Assembly: GCA_016185605.1 (NCBI GenBank)
Contig: JACPNG010000022.1
Location: 34,139 to 79,216 of the forward strand
DNA from: Candidatus Woesearchaeota archaeon
GTDB lineage: Archaea > Nanobdellota > Nanobdellia > SCGC-AAA011-G17 > JACPNG01
Length of the DNA: 45,078 nt
Direction of reading: 5' to 3'
The position numbers and the translations under genes were made by a program. The notes below the pieces were generated by a model that was given only the letters and a program-made list of their open reading frames with translations, was not told the DNA's origin and did not search any database. Below, piece after piece: positions 8,478-17,989 of the stretch; the stretch's first letter is position 1, and each line of letters opens with the position of its first letter.

Positions 8478-10376
8478 TCATTGGTTTGGGGTTCCGCTGA
8501 ATCTGCTTTTGTCTCCGCCAATCTGGCCGCCTAATTCTTTTGGCAGGCTGGCAAATCCTCCCCCATATAATTCCTTGAAATGCACTTCTGGCAATAAATC
8601 TCCAAATCCATATCTGTAGACTCCTTCTGTATCTCTTATATATCCCCATCTTGTTTGGGTATCCATTGTGTAAAGTGGAGTATCCAAATTGCCCATTGCT
8701 TCTATTATTGGATCTGTCTTGAAGTGCTGCCACCAGCCTCCCCCTTCATGAACTAATCTTCCTTTTTCTATTTTAAATCCTTTTTTCTCTAGTTCTTTTA
8801 ACTGCTCCTTAATCTGTACATTGCCCATTCCAGCTGGGAGATGGACATCTCCAAATCCAAAATTATCTGTAATGTGAACTTGCTTGACTAATGGGGCTAT
8901 TTTTTTTGCCTCTTGTATTATTTCTTGCTCTGTAAATCCTTGCTTTCTTAGCATATTTATATGCCCAACATCCCAAGTAACTCCAATAAATTGAGATGCT
9001 AATCTTCTTGATTCCTCTTCTGATAAATTTTTTTCACTCATTAATTTCTGGGCGAATAATTTTCTGCTTTTTTCTATTGTATCTTTTAATCCTTCTGACC
9101 TAGATAATGTCCATTCTGGAAAGACATTTTCAACAACCGTTATAGGGGTATTTTTTCCGTATTTTTTATAGACTTCAAATGTTGCGTTTGCCACTGTTTC
9201 TGCTGTTTTGTCTTTTGAGAATTCATCTGTGGGCTTCCATAATTCTGGAGTTGGCAAATTTGAAAGTGTGGGAACAATATTATTTAAAATTATTTTTTCC
9301 TTTTTTTCTATTTCTTCAAACTTTCTCTTCAATATTCCTTCATCTTTATAATCTCTAAACTCATCGATAACTCTGGATTTTTCATTTCCTATTTTGCCTA
9401 ATTCTTTTGTAAGTTCATTAAAATTATTTAGAGCCGTTTTCTGTCTTGGATCTATTATTTCTTTTGGACCATATTTTTTTATTTTATCATTTATATCAAT
9501 AAGAGTCATACCTATGTTTCTATCTATTTCATTTACATGAGATTGTAATGAATTGATATTATTTTGAATTATGTTAAATTCTTCTTTTTGTTGATCTGAT
9601 AAATCAAGACCTTTTCCTATTCTATCTTTTATCGGTCCAAGAACTGCTTGTTGATTAATTAGTCTTTCTTGTACTTCAGCCCTTTCTTTTTGCAGGGTAA
9701 ATATTGGTAGGATGGTTCTATTCTCCCATTCTGTTCTATTTATTGATCTTTTTCTTACTTCGGGAGTCCATATCTCATCTTGTCCACCAAATCCTTTTCT
9801 TGTATCATACCTTAATGATTGAACCTGTCCTGTATCTTGATTGACAATTCCCATTGTGTCTTCTACTCTCATATTATTATTTCTTATTCTTTCAGCTTCT
9901 CCTGGGTCTGCTAAATTTTTTAGGTCTTTATCTTGTAACTGCCTCCATGTTCTTCCAGGAACCCCTCCGGAAGCATGGAAATTAACAGGAGTATTTCCAT
10001 TTGGATCTAATAAATGCCCTTTTTCTAATGCATCTATAAATTGCCTTTCAACTTCCTTTCTATGCTGCTCGCTCCAGCCGTCCCTAGAAAAGCCAGCAGG
10101 ATCCATCTCTTGTACAGGGGCGTGTAAATCAACATTTGCTCCTGTTAATTTTGTTAGTCTTCCAATTTCTGAAAAATGCTCTTTTGGAATGCTCTGAAAA
10201 ATATCTGGGCTTATATTGCTAATATCCAATCCTAGAACTCCAGCATTTAATTTTTGGGTGGCTTCTGCTATTTGGTTTGCTGTCTGTGGATTTGTTGTAG
10301 AGGCAAAAGCCCCTACAGGAATATAATACTTTGAATCCAAACTTCCTTCATATTTGTCAAAAAATACATCCACCAT
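8478..10376 (-). CDS. Xylose-isomerase-like / AP endonuclease 2-type TIM-barrel protein
   Basis: VDLHAPV, NFHASGG, VVENVFPEW, GVTWDVGHINM, KQVHITDNFGFGDVHLPAGMGN, LVHEGG; charged helical insertion in the middle. Confidence 0.7.
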   Translation of the reverse strand: MVDVFFDKYEGSLDSKYYIPVGAFASTTNPQTANQIAEATQKLNAGVLGLDISNISPDIFQSIPKEHFSEIGRLTKLTGANVDLHAPVQEMDPAGFSRDGWSEQHRKEVERQFIDALEKGHLLDPNGNTPVNFHASGGVPGRTWRQLQDKDLKNLADPGEAERIRNNNMRVEDTMGIVNQDTGQVQSLRYDTRKGFGGQDEIWTPEVRKRSINRTEWENRTILPIFTLQKERAEVQERLINQQAVLGPIKDRIGKGLDLSDQQKEEFNIIQNNINSLQSHVNEIDRNIGMTLIDINDKIKKYGPKEIIDPRQKTALNNFNELTKELGKIGNEKSRVIDEFRDYKDEGILKRKFEEIEKKEKIILNNIVPTLSNLPTPELWKPTDEFSKDKTAETVANATFEVYKKYGKNTPITVVENVFPEWTLSRSEGLKDTIEKSRKLFAQKLMSEKNLSEEESRRLASQFIGVTWDVGHINMLRKQGFTEQEIIQEAKKIAPLVKQVHITDNFGFGDVHLPAGMGNVQIKEQLKELEKKGFKIEKGRLVHEGGGWWQHFKTDPIIEAMGNLDTPLYTMDTQTRWGYIRDTEGVYRYGFGDLLPEVHFKELYGGGFASLPKELGGQIGGDKSRFSGTPNQ

Positions 10377-10377
10377 T

Positions 10378-10821
10378 TTATGAAATTATCTCCCTTTTTG
10401 TAGTATAAACTTTTTCTTCTTTTTTATCCTCTTTTTTTCTCCCTATTTCATCTGGCTGATATTTAGGTTCGTATAATTTTTCAGGATGGTATTTTAAGTC
10501 TGGTTTATTATCTTCTTTACGGGTGATTGGATTTAATGGGGATGTTATTTCATATTCGATTTTTTCCCTTCTTGTAAGGGGAGCTTCTGAGGCTGTCTCC
10601 TCTAATTCAGATTCAGGGCTTCTTAGGATATCTCTTTGTGGCTTTTGTATTGTTTTTTCTTCTGTTTCCTCACTTAATATTGTTGGTTCTGTAGAAACTC
10701 TTATTACAACATCTCCCTGAGATATATCATTAAATTCCTCATCAACTAAATCATCTATAGTTTCTTCTAGTTCTTCTTTATCTTCTTGTTTTTTCCTGTT
10801 ATTTTTATCTTCTACTAACAT
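10378..10821 (-). CDS. Acidic, probably disordered protein
   Basis: Glu/Lys-rich composition; in operon with the TIM-barrel gene. Confidence 0.55.
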   Translation of the reverse strand: MLVEDKNNRKKQEDKEELEETIDDLVDEEFNDISQGDVVIRVSTEPTILSEETEEKTIQKPQRDILRSPESELEETASEAPLTRREKIEYEITSPLNPITRKEDNKPDLKYHPEKLYEPKYQPDEIGRKKEDKKEEKVYTTKREIIS

Positions 10822-10953
10822 TAAATATTAAGGAATTAACAACTTATAAATATTTTTAATAAAAATTTTAGATGAAAGTATTAGTTAATAATTTATTACT
10901 AAATAATAGTTAATAATAGTAAGATTTATAAACTAATTTTATTTTGTTTTAAC

Positions 10954-11622
10954 ATGCAAGAAGAATTCAGAATAGAGGATGGATTTGAAATTAGAATAGA
11001 AGCTAGGTTGAAGAATGCTGCTTTAGTTAAAGCTAGAGAAGAATTAGGATTAACACAGGAAAAAGCAGCAGAACAAATAGGAATTAACAAAAATGTATAT
11101 AATAGCTATGAATGTATGAGAAACTATCCTACTGAAAAGCATAGATTTATTATTTGCGATTTTTATACTGCCAATGGAGTTCCCCTATCTGAAGAAGAGA
11201 CATTTCCTAGAGAGTTAAGAGAAATTAGAGTTAAGAAAAGAGTTGTTGATAGAGTATTATCAAGAGCAGAATTAATTTCATTAACTGGAGTTGACAAAAA
11301 ATTATTGCCTTCTGTTAGATTGGATGAGGGTAAATTTAGTGAAACTAATGAGTTAAAAAGTAAACTTGAAAGTGTATTATCTGACTTACCTTATGATCTT
11401 CAGATAGTTGTTAGACTAAGATATGGCATTGATGATGGTACGGGAGAGATACATGGAATAAGAAGTAAATATGTTGAATCTCAACATGATGAAATGACTT
11501 ATGAGCAAATCGGTGAATATTTAGGTATTAGTCGTGAAGAGGCTAGGCGACGTGAAATTATGTTATTTAGAAAAATTAGAAATCCATTAAGAAGTAAGAG
11601 TTTAAGAGATTTTTTAGATTAA
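10954..11622 (+). CDS. XRE-type HTH protein with C-terminal sigma-70 region-4-like domain
   Basis: N-terminal VKAREELGLTQEKAAEQIGINKNVYNSYE (XRE HTH); C-terminal VVRLRYGIDDG...MTYEQIGEYLGISREEARRREIMLFRKIRNPLRSKSLRDFLD parallels sigma-70 region 4. Confidence 0.75.
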   Translation: MQEEFRIEDGFEIRIEARLKNAALVKAREELGLTQEKAAEQIGINKNVYNSYECMRNYPTEKHRFIICDFYTANGVPLSEEETFPRELREIRVKKRVVDRVLSRAELISLTGVDKKLLPSVRLDEGKFSETNELKSKLESVLSDLPYDLQIVVRLRYGIDDGTGEIHGIRSKYVESQHDEMTYEQIGEYLGISREEARRREIMLFRKIRNPLRSKSLRDFLD

Positions 11623-13152
11623 TTACCAGCTTAGCATTCCATGCGCTTTTTTATAGATATCATATACAGTAAAAGTTTCAGCTGCAGCTGTATCTTGGGC
11701 TCTTTTTTTTAACTGTTCATCAATATAAGCAGGAGATAATTCAACCCTAAGCAAATCCCTGATTGTTTCAGCCATATCTTTTATTGGAACTGTTAAATCC
11801 TTGGCTGAATTGTAAACAGATTTTATTAAAGGAGTAGGCTTTACTTTTTTAGGCTCTTCTTTTTTCTCATCCTTAATAAATTCCTGCAAGTCATCATTAA
11901 TCTCCCTTAATGTTGATCCGACAACCTCGTCAACTAATTCTAATCCCTCGAATAATTCTTGGTCTTTTAGATATTTTAGATCTTCTTCCTTAAACACATA
12001 AGATCTTATTCTGACTTCAGTTCTTCCCCCCTGGGTATACTGAACTCCTGACTGGGTCTGCCTTACTGAATGGGGAACGCTTCTAAACATAAATTCCATC
12101 TCAACACATGCATAATATTTAGTGTCTGATTTTGCATTTTCAGGAAGTTCCCTAGAATCAATCATATCCTGGACTCTTACTGGCTTTTTGCCAAATACAC
12201 TAAGATGCAACTCCATATTATTGAATACATTAACTATGTTTGGGCTTCTAAAGTCTTTCATTCCTAATTTCTGGGCAGCTATTATATATGGCCTTGTCCA
12301 GTCTGCATATAATTTTAATGCCCCCACTTGAGATTTTAGATATGATCTTTCTATATTGAATCTTTTTCTTAATTCCCTCTCAGAATAATCCTTCCATTTA
12401 CTGTATTCTTCTAATCTAGGCTTTAATATTCTTTTTACCCTGTCATTTAAATCCATTTTTTCAACTTGTTTTGAATTAGCTGCATACAAAAAAGCATCTC
12501 TTATAGTGACAAAATTCAATTGCTGCGATAATGAATGTATTGCTCCTCTGCCTCTTTTTATGTCTACATTATCGAGCCACATCTGCTTTAATCCCAATTC
12601 AGCTGTTTTCCTTATTTCTTCATCTGGAGACTTTAAATCATCATAAGTTTCTAATCTTATCTTGAACTCTTTTAGGTCATATATTAAATTTATAATGCTT
12701 CTAATTAGAGTATTAATTGTTCCAAGCATCTTCATTGCCTGCTCCTGCATTCTTGTTGCTCTTGAGCCTATATCTCCATAGAATGCAGAGCCGACAGAAG
12801 CCTCAAAATCCTCTTTTGTTTTATCAACTTCAAAACCCCTTCCTGCAGGGGGCATGCTTTTTAAAAAATCCAAAAGCCAGAAATAAACTGGCTCTATTCC
12901 CTCTGCCAATGAGTCATATCCAAGAAAATATTCAACACCCTTGTTTTCATTTTTTATCTCTTCTATCAATAGTTCCCTAACCTGCCTTTTTTTGCTCGGC
13001 TCTTTTACTTTCTCCAGTAATCTTTTTAAGAAATCTATCTTATCAGAAAATTTAGACATCTCTTTTTTAATATCATCAATTGAATTTTCTTCTATTCTTT
13101 CTAATCTTTTTTCAGTAGCAAATAACTGATTCAAAAATCCCTTAGCAGCCAT
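11623..13152 (-). CDS. Large helical protein of unknown function
   Basis: Long uninterrupted 509-aa ORF; no recognised domain. Confidence 0.7.
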   Translation of the reverse strand: MAAKGFLNQLFATEKRLERIEENSIDDIKKEMSKFSDKIDFLKRLLEKVKEPSKKRQVRELLIEEIKNENKGVEYFLGYDSLAEGIEPVYFWLLDFLKSMPPAGRGFEVDKTKEDFEASVGSAFYGDIGSRATRMQEQAMKMLGTINTLIRSIINLIYDLKEFKIRLETYDDLKSPDEEIRKTAELGLKQMWLDNVDIKRGRGAIHSLSQQLNFVTIRDAFLYAANSKQVEKMDLNDRVKRILKPRLEEYSKWKDYSERELRKRFNIERSYLKSQVGALKLYADWTRPYIIAAQKLGMKDFRSPNIVNVFNNMELHLSVFGKKPVRVQDMIDSRELPENAKSDTKYYACVEMEFMFRSVPHSVRQTQSGVQYTQGGRTEVRIRSYVFKEEDLKYLKDQELFEGLELVDEVVGSTLREINDDLQEFIKDEKKEEPKKVKPTPLIKSVYNSAKDLTVPIKDMAETIRDLLRVELSPAYIDEQLKKRAQDTAAAETFTVYDIYKKAHGMLSW

Positions 13153-13231
13153 ATTATTCTTAGTAATTTCCTATCTTATAAAGGTTTTTTATACAAGAAA
13201 GATTTATTAATTAAATTAATAATTCTAATAT

Positions 13232-13747
13232 ATGATAACAAGGGGTCAGAACTTTATAATGCATAATACAGGGATAAAGATACAGCAGAAAGGGATATAT
13301 GACTTAAAGGATCTTCTTAAGACAATACAAGTATTCTTCGAGGAAAAAAAATATACATTTCAACTATCAGAAACCCAGGATAAAGCCAGAGACAAGGGAT
13401 ATGAATTAATTATTGGGATGAAATCAGATAGGGATGTAGATGATTATGTAAGATTTCATATTGACATTCATATGCTGATTATTGAGATGGAAAAAGTAAA
13501 GGTAAAAAACAAAAATCTTGACCGAGGAAATATGGACATTAATTTTAAGGCGTATCTTTATTTGGATTATAAAAACAGGTGGAATAAAAATTTTATGTCA
13601 AGATTCTTGAATTTGATATACAACAATTATATAATTAAAACCAAGATAAAAACTGAATATGAGAGAAATCTTTATATTGATTTGATTGACTTACATAATT
13701 TGGTAAAAGAAAGATTAGGATTATATACTCATTATTATGGGGCATAA
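13232..13747 (+). CDS. Orphan family paralog 1
   Basis: Similar to 13759 and 14278 products (YDLKDLLKTIQVFFEEKKY...DDYVRFHIDI...YKNRWNKNFMSRFLNLIYNNYIIK). Confidence 0.7.
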   Translation: MITRGQNFIMHNTGIKIQQKGIYDLKDLLKTIQVFFEEKKYTFQLSETQDKARDKGYELIIGMKSDRDVDDYVRFHIDIHMLIIEMEKVKVKNKNLDRGNMDINFKAYLYLDYKNRWNKNFMSRFLNLIYNNYIIKTKIKTEYERNLYIDLIDLHNLVKERLGLYTHYYGA

Positions 13748-13758
13748 AGAGAGGTTAG

Positions 13759-14241
13759 ATGATAAAAAAAGTAATTGTAGTTCCTTCAACTAGGTTTAGG
13801 CATGTCGGAATACTGGATTTGACTGAATTCTATAGATGGCTGAAAAGATGGCTTGAGTTTAATGGATACTGGACAAACTCAAATGAAAAACAATATATTG
13901 AGACAATGCTGCCTGGAGGGGCAAAAAAAATAGAGTTTACCTGGGAGTGCAGAAAGCAAAAAAGCCCTGACTTTACTTATGTCATACCAATAACATTTGG
14001 TTTTATAGGAATAAAAGATGTTGAGATACAGAGGGGAGATAAAAAGATAAAATTACAGAGGGGAGATTTTGATATTAGAATGAGAGCATACTTGGAAAAA
14101 ACAGGTGATACAGGGGCATTAAGGGAATTATACGAAAGATATATAATAAAGAAAAGAATAGATGAATATAAATTAGATTTGTATGACAAGTTCTATAAAT
14201 TAATTGAGGATATGAAGGAATTTGCCAATGTTTACACTTAA
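13759..14241 (+). CDS. Orphan family paralog 2
   Basis: LDLTEFYRWLKRWLEFNGYWTNSNEKQYIE...RELYERYIIKKRIDEY. Confidence 0.7.
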   Translation: MIKKVIVVPSTRFRHVGILDLTEFYRWLKRWLEFNGYWTNSNEKQYIETMLPGGAKKIEFTWECRKQKSPDFTYVIPITFGFIGIKDVEIQRGDKKIKLQRGDFDIRMRAYLEKTGDTGALRELYERYIIKKRIDEYKLDLYDKFYKLIEDMKEFANVYT

Positions 14242-14277
14242 CGAAAACATTAAAAACAAAATATACTCCTTAAAACC

Positions 14278-14772
14278 ATGCCAGAGATAGATTATGTAAT
14301 TCCAGCTATAAAATTAGAGCAAAGAGCAGTATTCAATTTTGCTGATTTATATAAATTATTAAAATCATGGTTTAACCTCCATAATTATGATTTCTATGAA
14401 AAAGAATATATTGATGTGCTGAAAGAAGGAGGAGAAAAAAGCGATTCAATAAAATGGGAAGCTGAAAGAAAAGTAGATGACTATGTAAAATTCCATATTG
14501 AATTAAGAATAAAATTAGCTGATGTCGAAGATGTTAAATTAAAAGATAATCTTGTCTGCAAGGGAACATGCGGCATAAAATTCGAGTCTTTTCTGGAGAA
14601 GGATTATGATAATAGATGGGAGAGGAATTTTTTCATTAAATTTTTAAGGGCATTATATGACCATTTTATATTAAGGCCTAAATTAGAAAGGTATGCAGAT
14701 GAGCTTAAGCAAGAAACTTATGATGTTTTTGAACAGGCAAAATCATTTTTAAAATTGAGGGGTGAGAAATAA
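14278..14772 (+). CDS. Orphan family paralog 3
   Basis: FNFADLYKLLKSWFNLHNYDFYEKEYID...DDYVKFHIEL...YDNRWERNFFIKFLRALYDHFIL. Confidence 0.7.
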   Translation: MPEIDYVIPAIKLEQRAVFNFADLYKLLKSWFNLHNYDFYEKEYIDVLKEGGEKSDSIKWEAERKVDDYVKFHIELRIKLADVEDVKLKDNLVCKGTCGIKFESFLEKDYDNRWERNFFIKFLRALYDHFILRPKLERYADELKQETYDVFEQAKSFLKLRGEK

Positions 14773-14963
14773 TGTGGCCATTTAGCTTATTTAGGAGAAA
14801 AGAAGAAGAAACTGAAGTCCAGGACCAATTTTACGGCACAGATGATTATTATGAAAGGGATATGGAGATGGTGATAAGCAAATTAGATTTGGTGAATGCA
14901 AGACTAGAAAACATAAACACAAGATTGCAGAGATTAGAAGAGTTTATGAAAAGAATTCCATGA
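14772..14963 (+). CDS. Small coiled-coil protein
   Basis: Overlaps both neighbours; C-terminal heptad-like region (VISKLDLVNARLENINTRLQRLEEFM). Confidence 0.6.
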   Translation: MWPFSLFRRKEEETEVQDQFYGTDDYYERDMEMVISKLDLVNARLENINTRLQRLEEFMKRIP

Positions 14964-15367
14964 AAAAATGGATATTAACATTTCTTGTAGTTATTCTTGA
15001 CCAGTTAACCAAATCATATTCTAATCTTATTGATTTTGATTTTTGGTTATTAAGCATAAGACAGATAAAAAATACAGGAGCAGGGTTTGGAATATTAAAA
15101 GATTATAGGTTTTTGTTGATTTTTATTTCGATTATTGTGATGTTTATAGCAATTTATTACTTGATTAATGCCAAAAATAAATATTCAATTTACGGATTAA
15201 GCTTTATTCTCGGAGGGACAATAGGAAATCTAATAGACAGGATATTTTTTGGGTATGTAAGAGATTTTATTGACTTTGGATTCTGGCCTGCTTTTAACTT
15301 AGCTGACAGCTTTATTACTATTGGGGGGATTATTCTTGTTTACTTGCTAATAACTGATAAAATATAA
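14960..15367 (+). CDS. lspA: Signal peptidase II-like (lipoprotein signal peptidase)
   Basis: LDQLTKS, IKNTGAGFGIL, GGTIGNLIDRIFFGYVRDFIDF, FNLADSFITIG: the characteristic LspA motifs with both catalytic-type Asp positions. Confidence 0.85.
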   Translation: MKKWILTFLVVILDQLTKSYSNLIDFDFWLLSIRQIKNTGAGFGILKDYRFLLIFISIIVMFIAIYYLINAKNKYSIYGLSFILGGTIGNLIDRIFFGYVRDFIDFGFWPAFNLADSFITIGGIILVYLLITDKI

Positions 15368-15401
15368 CTAATTTTATAAACCGATTATATTATCGATATT
15401 T

Positions 15402-15842
15402 ATGGTATTTATGACAATTAGAGGGGTAAATATAGATATTATAGTTCCAGTACATGCTGATTGGCGTGGACCAACATATGAATTATTTAAAGGAGATAAA
15501 TATGAACAAATCACTACATATAAAAGGAATATGGGTGGAGTCTTTGGAAAACATTTTCATAAGGGAGATGATATTTCTAAGAATCCTGAAACTTTAATTG
15601 TATTAGCTGGAAGATTAGAGTTTATAGCATACAATCGATTTGGTGAAAAGATGAGTGAATTTCTTGAAGGAAACTGCGAATCTCTTCCTAAGATAACTAT
15701 CTCTCCAGAAGTTATACATACTGTTGTACCAAGAGGATCTGGCTTGATTATCTTAGAACCTAGATCACTATTTAATCCAATTCATTTAGATACATATCCT
15801 GAAAGTGAGTATGTTAATCATATAAGAAAAAAATATGGATAA
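15402..15842 (+). CDS. Cupin-like protein
   Basis: GKHFHKG...PETLIVLAGRLEFIAYN...VIHTVVPRGSGLII. Confidence 0.55.
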   Translation: MVFMTIRGVNIDIIVPVHADWRGPTYELFKGDKYEQITTYKRNMGGVFGKHFHKGDDISKNPETLIVLAGRLEFIAYNRFGEKMSEFLEGNCESLPKITISPEVIHTVVPRGSGLIILEPRSLFNPIHLDTYPESEYVNHIRKKYG

Positions 15843-16458
15843 TATTGATAATATTTATAATCTTCTTCTCAAAGAGTATGGTCTAAGAAATTGGTGGCCT
15901 ACAAAAACTTTTAATAAAAGATTTGAAATTTCAGTTGGGGCAATCTTAACCCAAAATACAAACTGGAAGAATGTTGAGAAAGCTATTAATAGTCTAATAG
16001 AAAATAATTTATTATCCCAGGAATCAATAAATAAAATAGAGACTAAAAAATTAGCTAGAATAATAAAAAGTTCAGGATATCACAACCAGAAAGCAAAGAA
16101 ACTAAAAGAGTTTGTCAAATTTCTAAATTCAAAAAAAGAAATTAATAGAGATAATCTATTAAATGTCTGGGGAATTGGAAAAGAAACAGCAGATTCAATA
16201 TTATTATATGCTTATAATAATAAAATATTTGTAATAGATGCATATACAAAAAGAATATTTAATAGAATAGGATTTAATGAACAGGATTATGATGAATTGC
16301 AAAATTTATTTATGGATAACTTAAAAAAAGATATTAATTTATACAAGGAATATCATGCTTTATTAGTAGAGCATGGAAAAAATATCTGCAAAACAAAGCC
16401 GTTATGCAGCAAATGCTGTTTAAATAAAATGTGCAATTATCCAAAGACTATTTCTTGA
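15835..16458 (+). CDS. Endonuclease III-family HhH-GPD DNA glycosylase with FeS cluster
   Basis: ILTQNTNWKNVEKAI, LLNVWGIGKETADSILLYAYN, VIDAYTKRI, C-x6-C-x2-C-x5-C (CKTKPLCSKCCLNKMC). Confidence 0.85.
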   Translation: MDNIDNIYNLLLKEYGLRNWWPTKTFNKRFEISVGAILTQNTNWKNVEKAINSLIENNLLSQESINKIETKKLARIIKSSGYHNQKAKKLKEFVKFLNSKKEINRDNLLNVWGIGKETADSILLYAYNNKIFVIDAYTKRIFNRIGFNEQDYDELQNLFMDNLKKDINLYKEYHALLVEHGKNICKTKPLCSKCCLNKMCNYPKTIS

Positions 16459-16900
16459 TTAATCTGTCCTTGCTTATCATATTTCTAACCTTTCCGTCTT
16501 TATAAATTCCAGAGCCGAAATAATCATTATTATGCCTTATTATCACATAAATACTAAATTTTTTATCTGTTGCTATATCATTTCCTCTGACCCATAATTT
16601 AATCTCATCATCATTAAGCATTAATACATTGCTTTTTGCTAATGGCCCAATTATCTGGGTTCCCTCTATACTTAATCTTATTCCACTTGGATGTATCTTG
16701 GCAAAATACAATCCAAGAGAGTTTATCCTTATATCTTTTGTATCTAATTTAGCGAAATCATTGCTTAGAATAAATATTTTATTATCATTATTTCTCAGGA
16801 AAACATAATCTAAATCTAATTTTTTTACTCCATATTGCTCTTTTATATTATCTAATAATTTCTTCTTCTCTTTGCTGTTTAATATCTTCAAATTAATCAT
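16448..16900 (-). CDS. PUA-like RNA-binding protein
   Basis: RINSLGLYFAKIHPSGIRLSIEGTQIIGPLAKSNVLMLNDDEIKLWVRGNDI resembles PUA-type domains found with Nol1/RsmF-type proteins. Confidence 0.5.
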   Translation of the reverse strand: MINLKILNSKEKKKLLDNIKEQYGVKKLDLDYVFLRNNDNKIFILSNDFAKLDTKDIRINSLGLYFAKIHPSGIRLSIEGTQIIGPLAKSNVLMLNDDEIKLWVRGNDIATDKKFSIYVIIRHNNDYFGSGIYKDGKVRNMISKDRLIKK

Positions 16901-17883
16901 TTTGTCTCTTCATTGAATAAATATGATGGCAGATATGATCTTTTGTAGTAGCTGTAAAACTCAATTAGATTATATTTTTCTATTATATCCTTGAATTCCT
17001 CTCTTAACTCCATTATTATGTTTCTCATCTTGTTTCTGTCCAATGATTCTATATCTATTTCCATGTCCCAGTCCCCAACAGTCTTATTTACCTGGACTAT
17101 CTCTTTAGTCTTTAACAGATATTCCATAATCTCATCTTCCCTGTCAATGCTTATATTGTGCAGTTTAAGAAACAGTCTATTCTTGTTTATTCCTAGTTCA
17201 TTTGTGTTTACAATATGCTTGAATCCCTTTATTATGCTTCTCTTTGTCAGATTATTAATTATAGATTTTACTGTCTTTATGTTTAATCCAGATTCATCTG
17301 CAAGATCAACAAATCTCATTGTCGGATTTAATAATAAGTTTTTCATGACATTCATCTCCTTTACATTAAATAGTTCCCTTTCTCTATCACCGCCAATAAT
17401 TCTTTCTGGTTTTATGTTTAATGGATTTAGATTATTTGACAGATAATTTCTTGGATAATTATGAGTGACAATATTCAAGACTATTTTATATTCATTTAAT
17501 GCCGGAGTTAATGTGATGATTTTTTTCAATTCTTTGTTAAATCTAGAGGAATTAGGGCATGCAAATTCAATTACAATATCAAATTCCCCTGTTAATTCAT
17601 ATATTGAGACAACATACGGATTATTATAGATTTCAGAGATGATTCTTACTTTATCCTGCTCATTGATATAGCTTGCTTTGAAGTACACCCTAAATAATAT
17701 TAATCCAAAATAAGAATAGTCAAAGATGCAATATGAGTCTCCTATCAAATTGTCTCTTTTTAGGCTGGCTAATGAATATCTAAGCCTTTGAGGTGTCTTC
17801 TTGAGATACTGGGATAACTCCCTTAGACTTATTCTTGCATTTTCTGACCATAAATAAATAAGATTGTAATCTGTTTTTACCAT
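16897..17883 (-). CDS. Lrp/AsnC-family transcriptional regulator with two HTH modules
   Basis: NARISLRELSQYLKKTPQRLRYSLASLKRDNLI and NPTMRFVDLADESGLNIKTVKSIINNLTKRSIIKGF; ELTGEFDIVIEF and TVGDWDMEIDIE. Confidence 0.75.
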   Translation of the reverse strand: MVKTDYNLIYLWSENARISLRELSQYLKKTPQRLRYSLASLKRDNLIGDSYCIFDYSYFGLILFRVYFKASYINEQDKVRIISEIYNNPYVVSIYELTGEFDIVIEFACPNSSRFNKELKKIITLTPALNEYKIVLNIVTHNYPRNYLSNNLNPLNIKPERIIGGDRERELFNVKEMNVMKNLLLNPTMRFVDLADESGLNIKTVKSIINNLTKRSIIKGFKHIVNTNELGINKNRLFLKLHNISIDREDEIMEYLLKTKEIVQVNKTVGDWDMEIDIESLDRNKMRNIIMELREEFKDIIEKYNLIEFYSYYKRSYLPSYLFNEETK

Positions 17884-17989
17884 TAAATTTAATAGAATTT
17901 TTATAAATTAATAAATATTTCTATATTTTAGGATAAAAGTAAAAAAACCCCATAAATACCTATATATAGGGAAATTCCTTATAATTGAT

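Noticed and set aside
12122-13129. Plus-strand ORFs within the 11623-13152 gene
   Set aside because: Antisense to a long continuous ORF; low-complexity composition
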